Below, one piece after another: positions 15,598 through 22,329 of a stretch of 32,516 nt of DNA; the first letter of the stretch is position 1, and each line of letters opens with the position of its first letter. The position numbers were made by a program, and so were the translations under genes. The DNA is from Deltaproteobacteria bacterium (GTDB lineage: Bacteria; Myxococcota_A; Polyangia; GCA-2747355; JADLHG01). Under the pieces are notes generated by a model that was given only the letters and a program-made list of their open reading frames with translations, was not told the origin of the DNA and ran no database searches. Location of the stretch: assembly GCA_020848905.1 (NCBI GenBank), contig JADLHG010000049.1, forward strand, positions 1 to 32,516, written 5' to 3'.

Positions 15598-16812
15598 GTG
15601 ACCGCGCCGCCTCCAGAACCCGACACGCTTCGCTCGCTCTGGTCCCTCGATCCCGACGTGGTGTACCTGAACCACGGCGGCTTCGGCGCGTGCCCGCGTC
15701 CGCTGCTCGCCGCGCAGGCCGAGCATCGCGCCCGCATCGAGCGCAACCCGGCCGCCTTCTTTCAACGCGACTGGCTCCTCTTGCAGGACGAGGTGCTGCA
15801 GGCGCTCGGCGCGTTCGTGGGGGCCGAGCCCGAGGACCTCGCGCTCCTGACGAACGCCACCACGGGCGTCAACACCGTGCTGGCCTCGCTGCGCCTTGGC
15901 CCCGGAGACGAGCTGCTCGTCACGGATCACGAGTACCGAGCCGTGACCAACGCCGCCGTCGCAGCGGCCGAGCGGGCCGGCGCGCGCGTGGTCGTGGCGG
16001 AGGTCCCCTTCCCCGTCCCCGACGAGGAGAGCGTGGTCGCGGCGGTGCTCGCGCGCGTGACCGAGCGAACGCGCCTGGCGCTGATCGATCACGTCACGAG
16101 CGTCTCGGGGATGCGGTTCCCCGTGGAGCGGCTCGTCCCCGCGCTTCAGAGCCGCGGCGTGGACGTGCTCGTGGACGGCGCGCACGCGCTCGGCATGCTC
16201 CCGCTCGCGCTCGACCGGCTGGGCGCCGCCTACTACACCGGCAACGCGCACAAGTGGCTCTGTACCCCGAAGGGGGCCGCGTTTCTGCACGTGCGTCGCG
16301 ATCGTCAGGAGCACCTGCGCCCGCTCGTCGTCAGCCACGGCGCAACGCTCACGGGCCGCGGACGTTCCCGCTTCCGCCTCGAGGCCGACTGGACCGGCAC
16401 CACCGACGTCACGCCCTACCTCTGCATCCCCGAGGCGATCCGCTTCTTCGAGACGCTGCTCCCCGGCGGCTGGACCGAGCTCCGCGCGCGCAACCACGCC
16501 CTGGTGGTGGCCGGGCGCCGCGTGCTCCTCGACGCTCTCGGCCTCGTGCCGGGCTGCCCGGAGGCGCTCCTCGGCGCGATGGCCGCCCTCCCGCTCCCCG
16601 CGCGCCGCGGCCCCGGCGGTCAGGCTCCCTATTTCCTCGAGCCGCTGCAGGAGGCGCTCGCGCTGCGCTTCCGCATCGAGGTCCCCGTGGCCGGCTGGCC
16701 GGGGCCCACGGGTCGCACGCTGCGCATCTCGGCTCAGCTCTACAACCGGCTCGAGGACTACGAGGCCCTGGCGCACGCGCTGCGCGCCCTCCCGCCGGAC
16801 CTTTCGATTTGA
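15598..16812 (+). CDS. PLP-dependent class V aminotransferase fold, isopenicillin-N-epimerase (CefD)-like
   Basis: The 404-residue product follows the class V aminotransferase layout: YLNHGGFGACPRP at the N-terminus (about 23-34), the phosphate-loop TNATTGVN (85-92), LVDGAHALG with PLP-ring Asp193 and His196, and the Schiff-base lysine in TGNAHKW (Lys219), followed by GGAAFLHVR-like and the small domain. The LNHGGFG start and AHKWL are typical of isopenicillin-N-epimerase-like enzymes; most annotated members are not epimerases of penicillins, so the true substrate is unknown (epimerase, desulfurase or lyase are possible). Translation starts at GTG 15598; the ATG at 15590 is out of frame. No beta-lactam genes are nearby. 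Confidence 0.85.
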   Translation: MTAPPPEPDTLRSLWSLDPDVVYLNHGGFGACPRPLLAAQAEHRARIERNPAAFFQRDWLLLQDEVLQALGAFVGAEPEDLALLTNATTGVNTVLASLRLGPGDELLVTDHEYRAVTNAAVAAAERAGARVVVAEVPFPVPDEESVVAAVLARVTERTRLALIDHVTSVSGMRFPVERLVPALQSRGVDVLVDGAHALGMLPLALDRLGAAYYTGNAHKWLCTPKGAAFLHVRRDRQEHLRPLVVSHGATLTGRGRSRFRLEADWTGTTDVTPYLCIPEAIRFFETLLPGGWTELRARNHALVVAGRRVLLDALGLVPGCPEALLGAMAALPLPARRGPGGQAPYFLEPLQEALALRFRIEVPVAGWPGPTGRTLRISAQLYNRLEDYEALAHALRALPPDLSI

Positions 16813-16838
16813 TCCAGGGCCCGCGCTATCATCGATCC

Positions 16839-17960
16839 GTGGTGCGTCCCGCTCGGCTGATACTCCTTCTCCTCGCCGTGGCGGGCTGCCGGACGGTACC
16901 CACCAGCGTCCTCCTCGAGGTGCGCGCGGGCCCCGGGCTCGCCCTCCCCGAGGAGCTGCTCCTCACGATCTACGACGAGCTCGGGATAGCCCGCCCGGCG
17001 CAGCGCCTCGCGCCGACCGCGGGCCGGGCGGTCTCGCTGCCCGACACGGTCGTGCTCTATCCGCCCGAGGGACCGACGGAGCTCCGGCTGCACGTCGTGG
17101 CGAAGGCCGGCGGTCGCTCGATCGGCGAGGGGGTCACCTCCGTCACGGTGCGCCCCGCGGCCCAGGTCTCGGCCGTGGTGACCGTCTCTGCCGGCGCTCT
17201 GCCCGACGGCGATCGCGACCAGGTGCCGGATGCAATCGACCGCTGCCCGACGGTGCCGAACCCGGCGCAGGGCGCCTGCCCCACAGGCGACGCCGGCGCG
17301 GTCGACGCCTCCCCGGGCGACGCCGCCACCGACGGGCGCACCGACGCACCACCCGCGGACCGCGGAGCGAGCGACGCGCCGCCACGCGACCTGCGCACAC
17401 CGGACAGCCGCCCCCCCGACAGTCGACCGCTCGACACGCGACCTCCAAGGGACCGCGCGCTGCCCGACGCTCCGGTGCCGGACCAGGGAGGCCCGGTCGG
17501 TACGAGCTTCGCCGCCACGGCCGACACCTGGGTGAGCGCGTCGTCGCCCACGGTGAACTACGGCACGGCCACCACGATCTCGGCGGACCTGGTCGGCCCC
17601 GAGAGCCAGGTCTTTCTGCGCTTCAGCGTGACCGGCCTCGTCGGCGCCGTCGCCTCGGCGCGCGTTCGGCTCTACGCCGTAGACCCGACCTGGGACGGCC
17701 CTCAGATCCTGCGCACCGGCTCGAGCTGGAGCGAGACCACGCTCACGTGGAACACCAAGCTCGCGCCCCAGGGGAGCCCCCTCGACGACAAGGGGGCCAT
17801 CACCACGGACACCTGGGTGGACTTCGACGTGACGGCCGCCGTCACCGGCAACGGGACCTACAACTTCGTGCTCATCGCCACCTCGGGCGACGGAGCCGAC
17901 TTCACCTCCCGCGAGGGGACGGCGGCGCAGCGCCCGCGACTCACCATCGTGACCAAGTAG
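16839..17960 (+). CDS. DNRLRE-domain lipoprotein with a thrombospondin-type-3 repeat
   Basis: The 373-residue product starts at one of two tandem GTG codons (16839 or 16842) with a short basic start and LLLLAVAGC, a good lipobox, so it is a predicted lipoprotein. A beta-rich region (about 25-125) is followed by DGDRDQVPDAIDRCPTVPNPAQGACP, a calcium-binding thrombospondin-type-3 repeat, then a long Asp/Ala/Pro/Arg linker (about 155-225) typical of myxobacterial surface proteins. Residues about 230-373 form a DNRLRE domain (TADTWVSASSPTVNYGT..., QVFLRFSV, TWNTKLAPQ, WVDFDVTAAV), a beta-sandwich found in surface and polysaccharide-degrading proteins. It is probably an exported cell-surface protein of unknown role. 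Confidence 0.8.
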   Translation: MVRPARLILLLLAVAGCRTVPTSVLLEVRAGPGLALPEELLLTIYDELGIARPAQRLAPTAGRAVSLPDTVVLYPPEGPTELRLHVVAKAGGRSIGEGVTSVTVRPAAQVSAVVTVSAGALPDGDRDQVPDAIDRCPTVPNPAQGACPTGDAGAVDASPGDAATDGRTDAPPADRGASDAPPRDLRTPDSRPPDSRPLDTRPPRDRALPDAPVPDQGGPVGTSFAATADTWVSASSPTVNYGTATTISADLVGPESQVFLRFSVTGLVGAVASARVRLYAVDPTWDGPQILRTGSSWSETTLTWNTKLAPQGSPLDDKGAITTDTWVDFDVTAAVTGNGTYNFVLIATSGDGADFTSREGTAAQRPRLTIVTK

Positions 17961-17996
17961 GCAGCGCGCGGCGCGAGACGCGACGCGGGAGGAGAA

Positions 17997-18842
17997 CTAC
18001 CGTTCCTTCCAGCCGAGCCGTTCCACGTCCAGCCGCACGCGGTTCAGATTGTCGATGAGCCCCGAGAGCTCCTCGAGCGAGGCCCCGAAGTAGAGCGTGG
18101 TGTCGATCGCCTCCGCGAGATGCGTAGCGCGGTGCCGGTCCTCCTCGCTCAGACGATGCCCCTCCTGCGCCAGCCGTTCGCGGAGCCGCGTGGTCCCCTC
18201 GCGCAGCCGCAAGAGCGCGTGCGCCACACGCAGCTCGTCGGCCTCGACGACGGACAGCTCCTTGAGCGCGTCGGGAGCCGAGGCCACGAAGGTCTCGACG
18301 TCCTCGGGGAGCAGGAGGTCGGCCTGCCAGAGCACGTTGAAGAGCTCGCTCGGCAGGCTCACCAGGAAGGCCTCGGGCCCCTCGGTCCGCAGGCAGAAGA
18401 AGCGCGCGGGATGGCGCGTCGTCTGCGCGACCTGCTGCGCGGCGAAGACCAGAAGGTCGAGGTGCGCCTCGTCGCTGAGCTCGCCTTCGGCCTTGAGGAA
18501 GTTCATCCGCCGGCCGCCCGCGTCCACGGTGAGCAGCACCCCGGCCCCTTCGATCACGCAATCCTCGACGTGGTCGAAGGCCACGTCGGCCTGGCCGAGA
18601 AGCTGCCGCAGGAGCTCCGCGTGACGACCCGCCTGCCAGAAGTCTCCCTCGCGGTCGGGGAGGAGCGTCAGCCAGCCGCGGCGCGAGAGGGCGAAGGCCA
18701 GGTCGCCCGGTCGCGTCGCCGCGTTCGGCAGGTCGGGCCGCTCGCGCTGCTCGTCAGAGCCATGCGGCGTCTTCGGGGCGTAGCCGCGCGTCGCGAGGGT
18801 CGCTTCGAGCGATTCCAGCCGAGAGGGGATCTTCTCCAGCAT
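17997..18842 (-). CDS. Protein of unknown function
   Basis: I do not recognise a family. From ATG 18842 (MLEKIPSRLESLEATL) the product has 281 residues, no signal peptide and no membrane helix. The middle (about 50-190) looks like an alpha/beta domain (GWLTLLPDREGDFW, GVLLTVDAGGRRMNFL, HPARFFCLRTEGPEAFLVSLP); the last 90 residues are charged and helical (LRVAHALLRLREGTTRLRERLAQEG...), possibly a coiled coil. The frame extends to a GTG at 18896, but the added residues are atypical. A cluster of three interlocking palindromes lies 60-105 bp upstream. The VanY-like gene lies upstream on the same strand, about 190 bp away. Confidence 0.65.
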   Translation of the reverse strand: MLEKIPSRLESLEATLATRGYAPKTPHGSDEQRERPDLPNAATRPGDLAFALSRRGWLTLLPDREGDFWQAGRHAELLRQLLGQADVAFDHVEDCVIEGAGVLLTVDAGGRRMNFLKAEGELSDEAHLDLLVFAAQQVAQTTRHPARFFCLRTEGPEAFLVSLPSELFNVLWQADLLLPEDVETFVASAPDALKELSVVEADELRVAHALLRLREGTTRLRERLAQEGHRLSEEDRHRATHLAEAIDTTLYFGASLEELSGLIDNLNRVRLDVERLGWKER

Positions 18843-18904
18843 GCGTCCAGATCCATCGGTGGGGTTCGCTTTCAGGGAACCGCACTTTCGCGGCACCTAC
18901 AAGT

Positions 18905-18944
18905 GGGGAACTTCCCCCAGATGACCTGGGGAGAGCTCCCCCAG
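18905..18944. promoter_or_regulatory. Three interlocking palindromes upstream of an unknown gene
   Basis: GGGGAA-C-TTCCCC (18905-18917), CCCCAG-5-CTGGGG (18915-18931) and GGGGAG-AG-CTCCCC (18928-18941) overlap, so the same bases can pair in alternative ways. They lie between the stop of the VanY-like gene and the start of the next leftward gene: an operator cluster, a leader switch or a terminator are all possible. Confidence 0.5.
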
Positions 18945-19029
18945 CCCACGATGGTCGTGCTCGGCCGCCCGGGTCACCTTGGGCGACTCGCCCGTCATGA
19001 TATTCGCGGCCACGGACTTCGGACGCGGC

Positions 19030-20259
19030 TCACTCGGGCTCGCGCGTCGGCGCGGCGCAACGGTCGTGACCGCCCGCGACCTCGACGCAGCCGGCCTCGC
19101 AGGTCTGCACGCGCCCCGCGCGGCAGTCGAGCAGCTTGCCCCGCGCACGCGGGTCGTGAAAGCAGGTGGAAAGCGCCCGCTCGGCGCACCACGCGGCCAC
19201 GGCGTCCTCGAGAAACGCGGCGTCATCGCGGTGCGCGCCGGTCTCGAGCGTGGCCCGCTCGCTTCGCGTCAGTCCGTCGACGAAGAGCGGCGCGGGGAGG
19301 CTGCCCCGCAGCGCGTGCTGCGCCGCGGCGGCTCGTCCCACGTAGCGGAAGTGCCACCACTCGGGGCGAATCCCCGTCTGCTCCTCGGAGCCCGGCGGAA
19401 AGCTCTGGATGAAGCCATGAGCCCGCGCCGTGCGCACGAGCTCGCCGAGGATTGCGGGGTCGGTCTCGCGCGCGCCGTCCTCGCGCACCGCGATGTCGAT
19501 GGCCGTGCCCAGGTGGTGCTCGCTGCACCCGGGCCGCGCGGCCCAGCTCGCGCCGTAGTGCGCGTAGAGCGCCCGCTGCGTCTCGAGGCTGCGGTAGGCG
19601 GCGTTGTCGCCGTCGACCCAGCTCGCGCGCAGCACGCGCCCTGCGCGCGTAAAGAAGGGGTCGCCGGCCCATCGCACGAACGCCCCGAGCGCGGAGGCCC
19701 GCAGCCGGAGGTCCGCGGTCCCGTAGGTGCTCGCGGCACGCAGGTAGCGGGCCGGGATCCAGATCAGATCGTCGGGGTAGCGCGCGAAGAAGCTCTCCGG
19801 CAGCGCGCGACGCGGAGTCACCGGCGCGAGGAGGTCGGGACCCGCGAAGTCCTGCCCGAGCGCGAGGACTCCCGGCTCGAGCGGCGGCGCGAGGCACGCT
19901 CCGAGGTACGCCGAGGCCACGAAGCCCGAGAGCCCCACGAGCTCCGCGCGACCGTCCGCCGCCGGAAGCCGCGTCACGCGGACCTCGCTCCAACGGCTGC
20001 CGTCGCGATACGCGTCCCCGTCGAGCTCCCCGAGGACGAGGAGCTCGGTGCCGCCGCCGAGCGGCTCCGGCGCGAGCTTGGCCCCCGCCGGGCTCGGACG
20101 CGCCCGCAGGTACACGGCGCTGAGCGTTCGCCGACAGAGGGCCTCCGCGCGCCGCCTCTCCGCGCTCCCGGGCTCGGGAGCGACGCCGCAGGCGAGGAGC
20201 CCCCACGCCCCCACGAGCGGGAGGAGAGCGGCGAGACGAACCGGCGCACGCAAATGCAT
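19030..20259 (-). CDS. VanY-like D-alanyl-D-alanine carboxypeptidase lipoprotein (peptidase M15B)
   Basis: M15B peptidases remove the terminal D-Ala from peptidoglycan stems. The 409-residue product from ATG 20259 starts MHLRAPVRLAALLPL and has a lipobox-like LLAC (Cys24), so it is a predicted lipoprotein. Residues about 45-118 resemble a bacterial SH3 domain. The catalytic domain carries YRSLETQRALYAHYG and the zinc-site signature S-x-H-x2-G-x-A-x-D (Ser246, His248, Gly251, Ala253, Asp255) and EWWH (Glu300, His303), all key residues present. The last 90 residues are Cys-rich (six or more Cys), unusual for the family and perhaps disulfide-bonded. The frame runs much further upstream without similarity. 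Confidence 0.9.
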   Translation of the reverse strand: MHLRAPVRLAALLPLVGAWGLLACGVAPEPGSAERRRAEALCRRTLSAVYLRARPSPAGAKLAPEPLGGGTELLVLGELDGDAYRDGSRWSEVRVTRLPAADGRAELVGLSGFVASAYLGACLAPPLEPGVLALGQDFAGPDLLAPVTPRRALPESFFARYPDDLIWIPARYLRAASTYGTADLRLRASALGAFVRWAGDPFFTRAGRVLRASWVDGDNAAYRSLETQRALYAHYGASWAARPGCSEHHLGTAIDIAVREDGARETDPAILGELVRTARAHGFIQSFPPGSEEQTGIRPEWWHFRYVGRAAAAQHALRGSLPAPLFVDGLTRSERATLETGAHRDDAAFLEDAVAAWCAERALSTCFHDPRARGKLLDCRAGRVQTCEAGCVEVAGGHDRCAAPTREPE

Positions 20260-20464
20260 CACGACCGAGACACGGCTCCGGCCAGAGGGCCCGCCCCGGG
20301 CCTCTTCAACTGCGGTGCCAGGTCCCGGCCCGGCGCCCGGGTCCCCTCGCCGCGCGACGGTGGACCTCGCCCGACGCAGAGCCAGGGCGCCGCGTCCCTG
20401 CCCGGGGCAGAGCTCTCCCGGCTGGCCAGGCGAGCCACGCGCGCTCCGAAAACGCGTGCCTCGC

Positions 20465-20493
20465 TTGACACCCCTGACGGCCGGCGCTATGAG
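20465..20493 (+). promoter_or_regulatory. Sigma-70-type promoter
   Basis: A consensus TTGACA (20465-20470), a 17-bp spacer and TATGAG (20488-20493) point right. Transcription would start near 20499-20501, in front of the candidate leader RNA and the outer-membrane/cytochrome gene pair. Confidence 0.65.
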
Positions 20494-20498
20494 ATGAG

Positions 20499-20602
20499 GA
20501 GACGTTGCGTTGTCTGTCGAGACGCACGGCCTGAAAATCCAACTCAGCGGCCCGCGGTCCCCGAACCCAGAGCCCGAGCAAGCCCTGCTCGGGCTTTTGT
20601 GT
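20499..20602 (+). ncRNA. Candidate short leader RNA or sRNA ending in an intrinsic terminator
   Basis: Between the promoter at 20465-20493 and the terminator at 20571-20602 there is room for an RNA of about 100 nt. The ribosome site of the next gene (20605-20610) comes just after the terminator, the arrangement of a transcription attenuator or riboswitch. CCCCGAAC (20559-20566) can pair with GTTCGAGG (20601-20608) with one mismatch, enclosing the terminator hairpin and covering part of the ribosome site. I do not recognise a known riboswitch class; a free-standing sRNA is equally possible. Confidence 0.45.
20571..20602 (+). terminator. Rho-independent terminator
   Basis: AGCCCGAGCA (20571-20580) and TGCTCGGGCT (20586-20595) form a perfect 10-bp stem with a 5-nt loop, followed by TTTGTGTT. 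This is the clearest intrinsic terminator on the plus strand, and it lies upstream, not downstream, of the nearest gene. Confidence 0.85.
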
Positions 20603-20617
20603 TCGAGGAGACACCTC

Positions 20618-21427
20618 ATGATCGTGTACCGCGTCCCCCTTTCGCTCGCTCTCGCCCTTCTGACTCTGTCACCCGCGCTGGCCACCGCCAGCGAACGCCG
20701 TTTCACGTACACCTACGAGTCGGTGGTCCTGAACAAGGGCGAACTCGAGTTCGAGCCCTGGACCACCATCCGGGCGGGGCGCGACGGCTACTACCTGCGC
20801 TTCGACGAGCGCCTCGAGTTCGAGGTCGGCCTGACCGATCGGCTGCAGACCGCCCTGTATCTGAACTTCTCGGCCGTGATGCAGGATGACGTTCTCGACG
20901 CGCGCAAGCGCTCCTTCAACTTCGGCGGCGTCTCGTCGGAGTGGAAGTACAAGCTCCTCGATCCGGTGGCCCATCCGCTCGGGCTCGCGCTCTACTTCGA
21001 GACCACGCTCGCGCCCCACGAGCTCGAGCTCGAGGGGAAGCTCATCCTCGACAAGCGCCTCGGCCGCTTCCTCGTCGCCTTCAACACGATCGTCGAATAC
21101 GAATGGAACTTCGAGAGCAAGAAGGAGACGGAGAAGGAGCTCGTCCTCGAGTTCACCCTCGGCCTCGGGTTCTACATCACGCACGCCCTCTTCGCCGGCC
21201 TCGAGGTGCGCAACCACAACGAGTTCGTCGCGGGACACGGCTTCGAACATTCGTCGCTCTTCGCCGGTCCCACGGTGAGCTACGCCGGCAAGCGGTGGTG
21301 GGTCGCGACCACGGTCCTGCCGCAGCTCCCCGCGCTGAAGAAGGACGCCACCCACGGCAGCGGGCTGCTGGACCTGCAGGGGCACGAGCGGATCGAGGCC
21401 CGCTTGATCTTCGGCTGGCACCTATGA
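20618..21427 (+). CDS. Predicted outer-membrane beta-barrel-like protein, unknown function
   Basis: The 269-residue product has a Sec signal peptide (MIVYRVPLSLALALLTLSPALATAS) followed by alternating amphipathic beta strands with aromatic and acidic residues (RFTYTYESVVLNKGELEFEPWTTIRAG, YLRFDERLEFEVGLTDRLQTALYLNFSA, LGLALYFETTLAPHELELEGKL) ending RIEARLIFGWHL, an outer-membrane-like aromatic C-terminal strand. It resembles uncharacterised outer-membrane families of about this size; I cannot name one firmly. The ribosome site GAGGAG (20605-20610) is seven bases from the ATG. Its TGA overlaps the ATG of the cytochrome gene (ATGA), so the two are translationally coupled. Expression may be controlled by the upstream attenuator-like leader. 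Confidence 0.7.
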   Translation: MIVYRVPLSLALALLTLSPALATASERRFTYTYESVVLNKGELEFEPWTTIRAGRDGYYLRFDERLEFEVGLTDRLQTALYLNFSAVMQDDVLDARKRSFNFGGVSSEWKYKLLDPVAHPLGLALYFETTLAPHELELEGKLILDKRLGRFLVAFNTIVEYEWNFESKKETEKELVLEFTLGLGFYITHALFAGLEVRNHNEFVAGHGFEHSSLFAGPTVSYAGKRWWVATTVLPQLPALKKDATHGSGLLDLQGHERIEARLIFGWHL

Positions 21428-21807
21428 GAAAGAACCCCGCCATGCTCCCTCGCCCCATCGTGCTCGCGCTCGTGGTCGCACTCGGCGCGACGGTCGCCGG
21501 ATGCGCTCCCATGGCGCCCCTGCCGAACGGGGACGACGTGCGCTGGGCCACCGCGCGAGATCCCAAGGCCAGCCTCGCGTCGCTCGAGAGGGGGCGCGAC
21601 CTCTACGTGATGAAGTGCGCGGGCTGCCATCACCTGCCCCCGCCGGACACGCACCCTCCGGAGCGGTGGCCGACCCTCGTCTCGCGGATGATCAAGGACA
21701 CCGCGCTCCCCGAGGCGGACGTGCGACTCATCGCGCTGTATCTCAGCTCGGCGAGCGCGCGGCTGCGCGGCGGTCGGTCGGCCGCGCCAGCCTCGGCCCA
21801 GCAGTAA
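21424..21807 (+). CDS. Small cytochrome c-type lipoprotein
   Basis: The 127-residue product starts in the ATGA overlap with the previous gene. A signal peptide ends in a lipobox (GATVAGC, Cys27), so it is predicted to be a membrane-anchored periplasmic lipoprotein. CAGCH (Cys65, Cys68, His69) is a single c-type heme motif, and Met89 (LVSRMIKD) could be the distal ligand. It is thus a monoheme electron carrier or sensor. Coupling to an outer-membrane-like protein suggests they work together, perhaps in electron transfer near the outer membrane; that is inference. The C-terminus is a short low-complexity tail. Confidence 0.85.
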   Translation: MRKNPAMLPRPIVLALVVALGATVAGCAPMAPLPNGDDVRWATARDPKASLASLERGRDLYVMKCAGCHHLPPPDTHPPERWPTLVSRMIKDTALPEADVRLIALYLSSASARLRGGRSAAPASAQQ

Positions 21808-21811
21808 GGCG

Positions 21812-22189
21812 TCAGCTCGCGGTGGGGCTCGGTTCTTCGGGCTCGACGGCGGGGCCGCGGGTCCTCCGCGTTTGCGCGAATCGCCCGAGCTGGACGCCGA
21901 GTGCCAGCATGAAGAGGTAGGCGGGGACGAAGCAGACCCCGAGGAGCGTCACCGCCACGGCGTCCGGCTTCACCCGCACGACGGGGATGCCTCCACGCTC
22001 GCAGCGCAGCGCGATGCCGACCCGTGAACTGGGCAGAAGCTCCGACTCACCCACGGCGTGCGTCCCCGACGGACAGAGCAGAGGGCCCACCCAGGTGACC
22101 GCCTCGGGGGTCCGCGCGGTGATCGTGGCCGCTATCCCCCCGGCCAGGCCCAGCGCCGCCAACACCACGAACAAGTGCCTCCAGAACAT
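21812..22189 (-). CDS. Small membrane protein, unknown
   Basis: The 125-residue product from ATG 22189 (MFWRHLFVVLAALGLAGGIAA) has a membrane helix at about 5-23, a loop of some 55 residues with two Cys (LLCPSGTH and LRCERGG) that would lie outside the cytoplasm and could form a disulfide, and a second helix at about 80-103. It ends in a charged tail. A purine-rich GGAGGAGGGG stands about ten bases upstream of this ATG; the frame continues to 22258 without similarity. I do not recognise the family. It lies downstream of the kinase gene on the same strand and converges on the cytochrome gene with 4 bp between stops. Confidence 0.6.
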   Translation of the reverse strand: MFWRHLFVVLAALGLAGGIAATITARTPEAVTWVGPLLCPSGTHAVGESELLPSSRVGIALRCERGGIPVVRVKPDAVAVTLLGVCFVPAYLFMLALGVQLGRFAQTRRTRGPAVEPEEPSPTAS

Positions 22190-22329
22190 CTCCCGACCCC
22201 TCCTCCCCGCACCCGCCTCGCCACCACGACGTATCTCCCAGGCGCTGAGATCCATCACAGTACCACGCGCGGGGGTGGACGAGATCGCCTCATTCGCGAT
22301 CCTCTCCCGATTGCTCGCGCCGCACTACG

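Larger units (their letters stand above)
20260..20617. other. Gene-free divergent stretch of 358 bp
   Basis: The left half (20260-20464) is GC-rich with no feature beyond short GC palindromes and presumably holds the VanY-like gene's promoter. The right half holds a good sigma-70-type promoter, a short leader and an intrinsic terminator, described separately. Confidence 0.6.

Noticed and set aside
15598-16812. Beta-lactam biosynthesis cluster suggested by the CefD-like enzyme
   Set aside because: No isopenicillin synthase, ACV synthetase or expandase is nearby; CefD-like annotation is common for unrelated class V enzymes.
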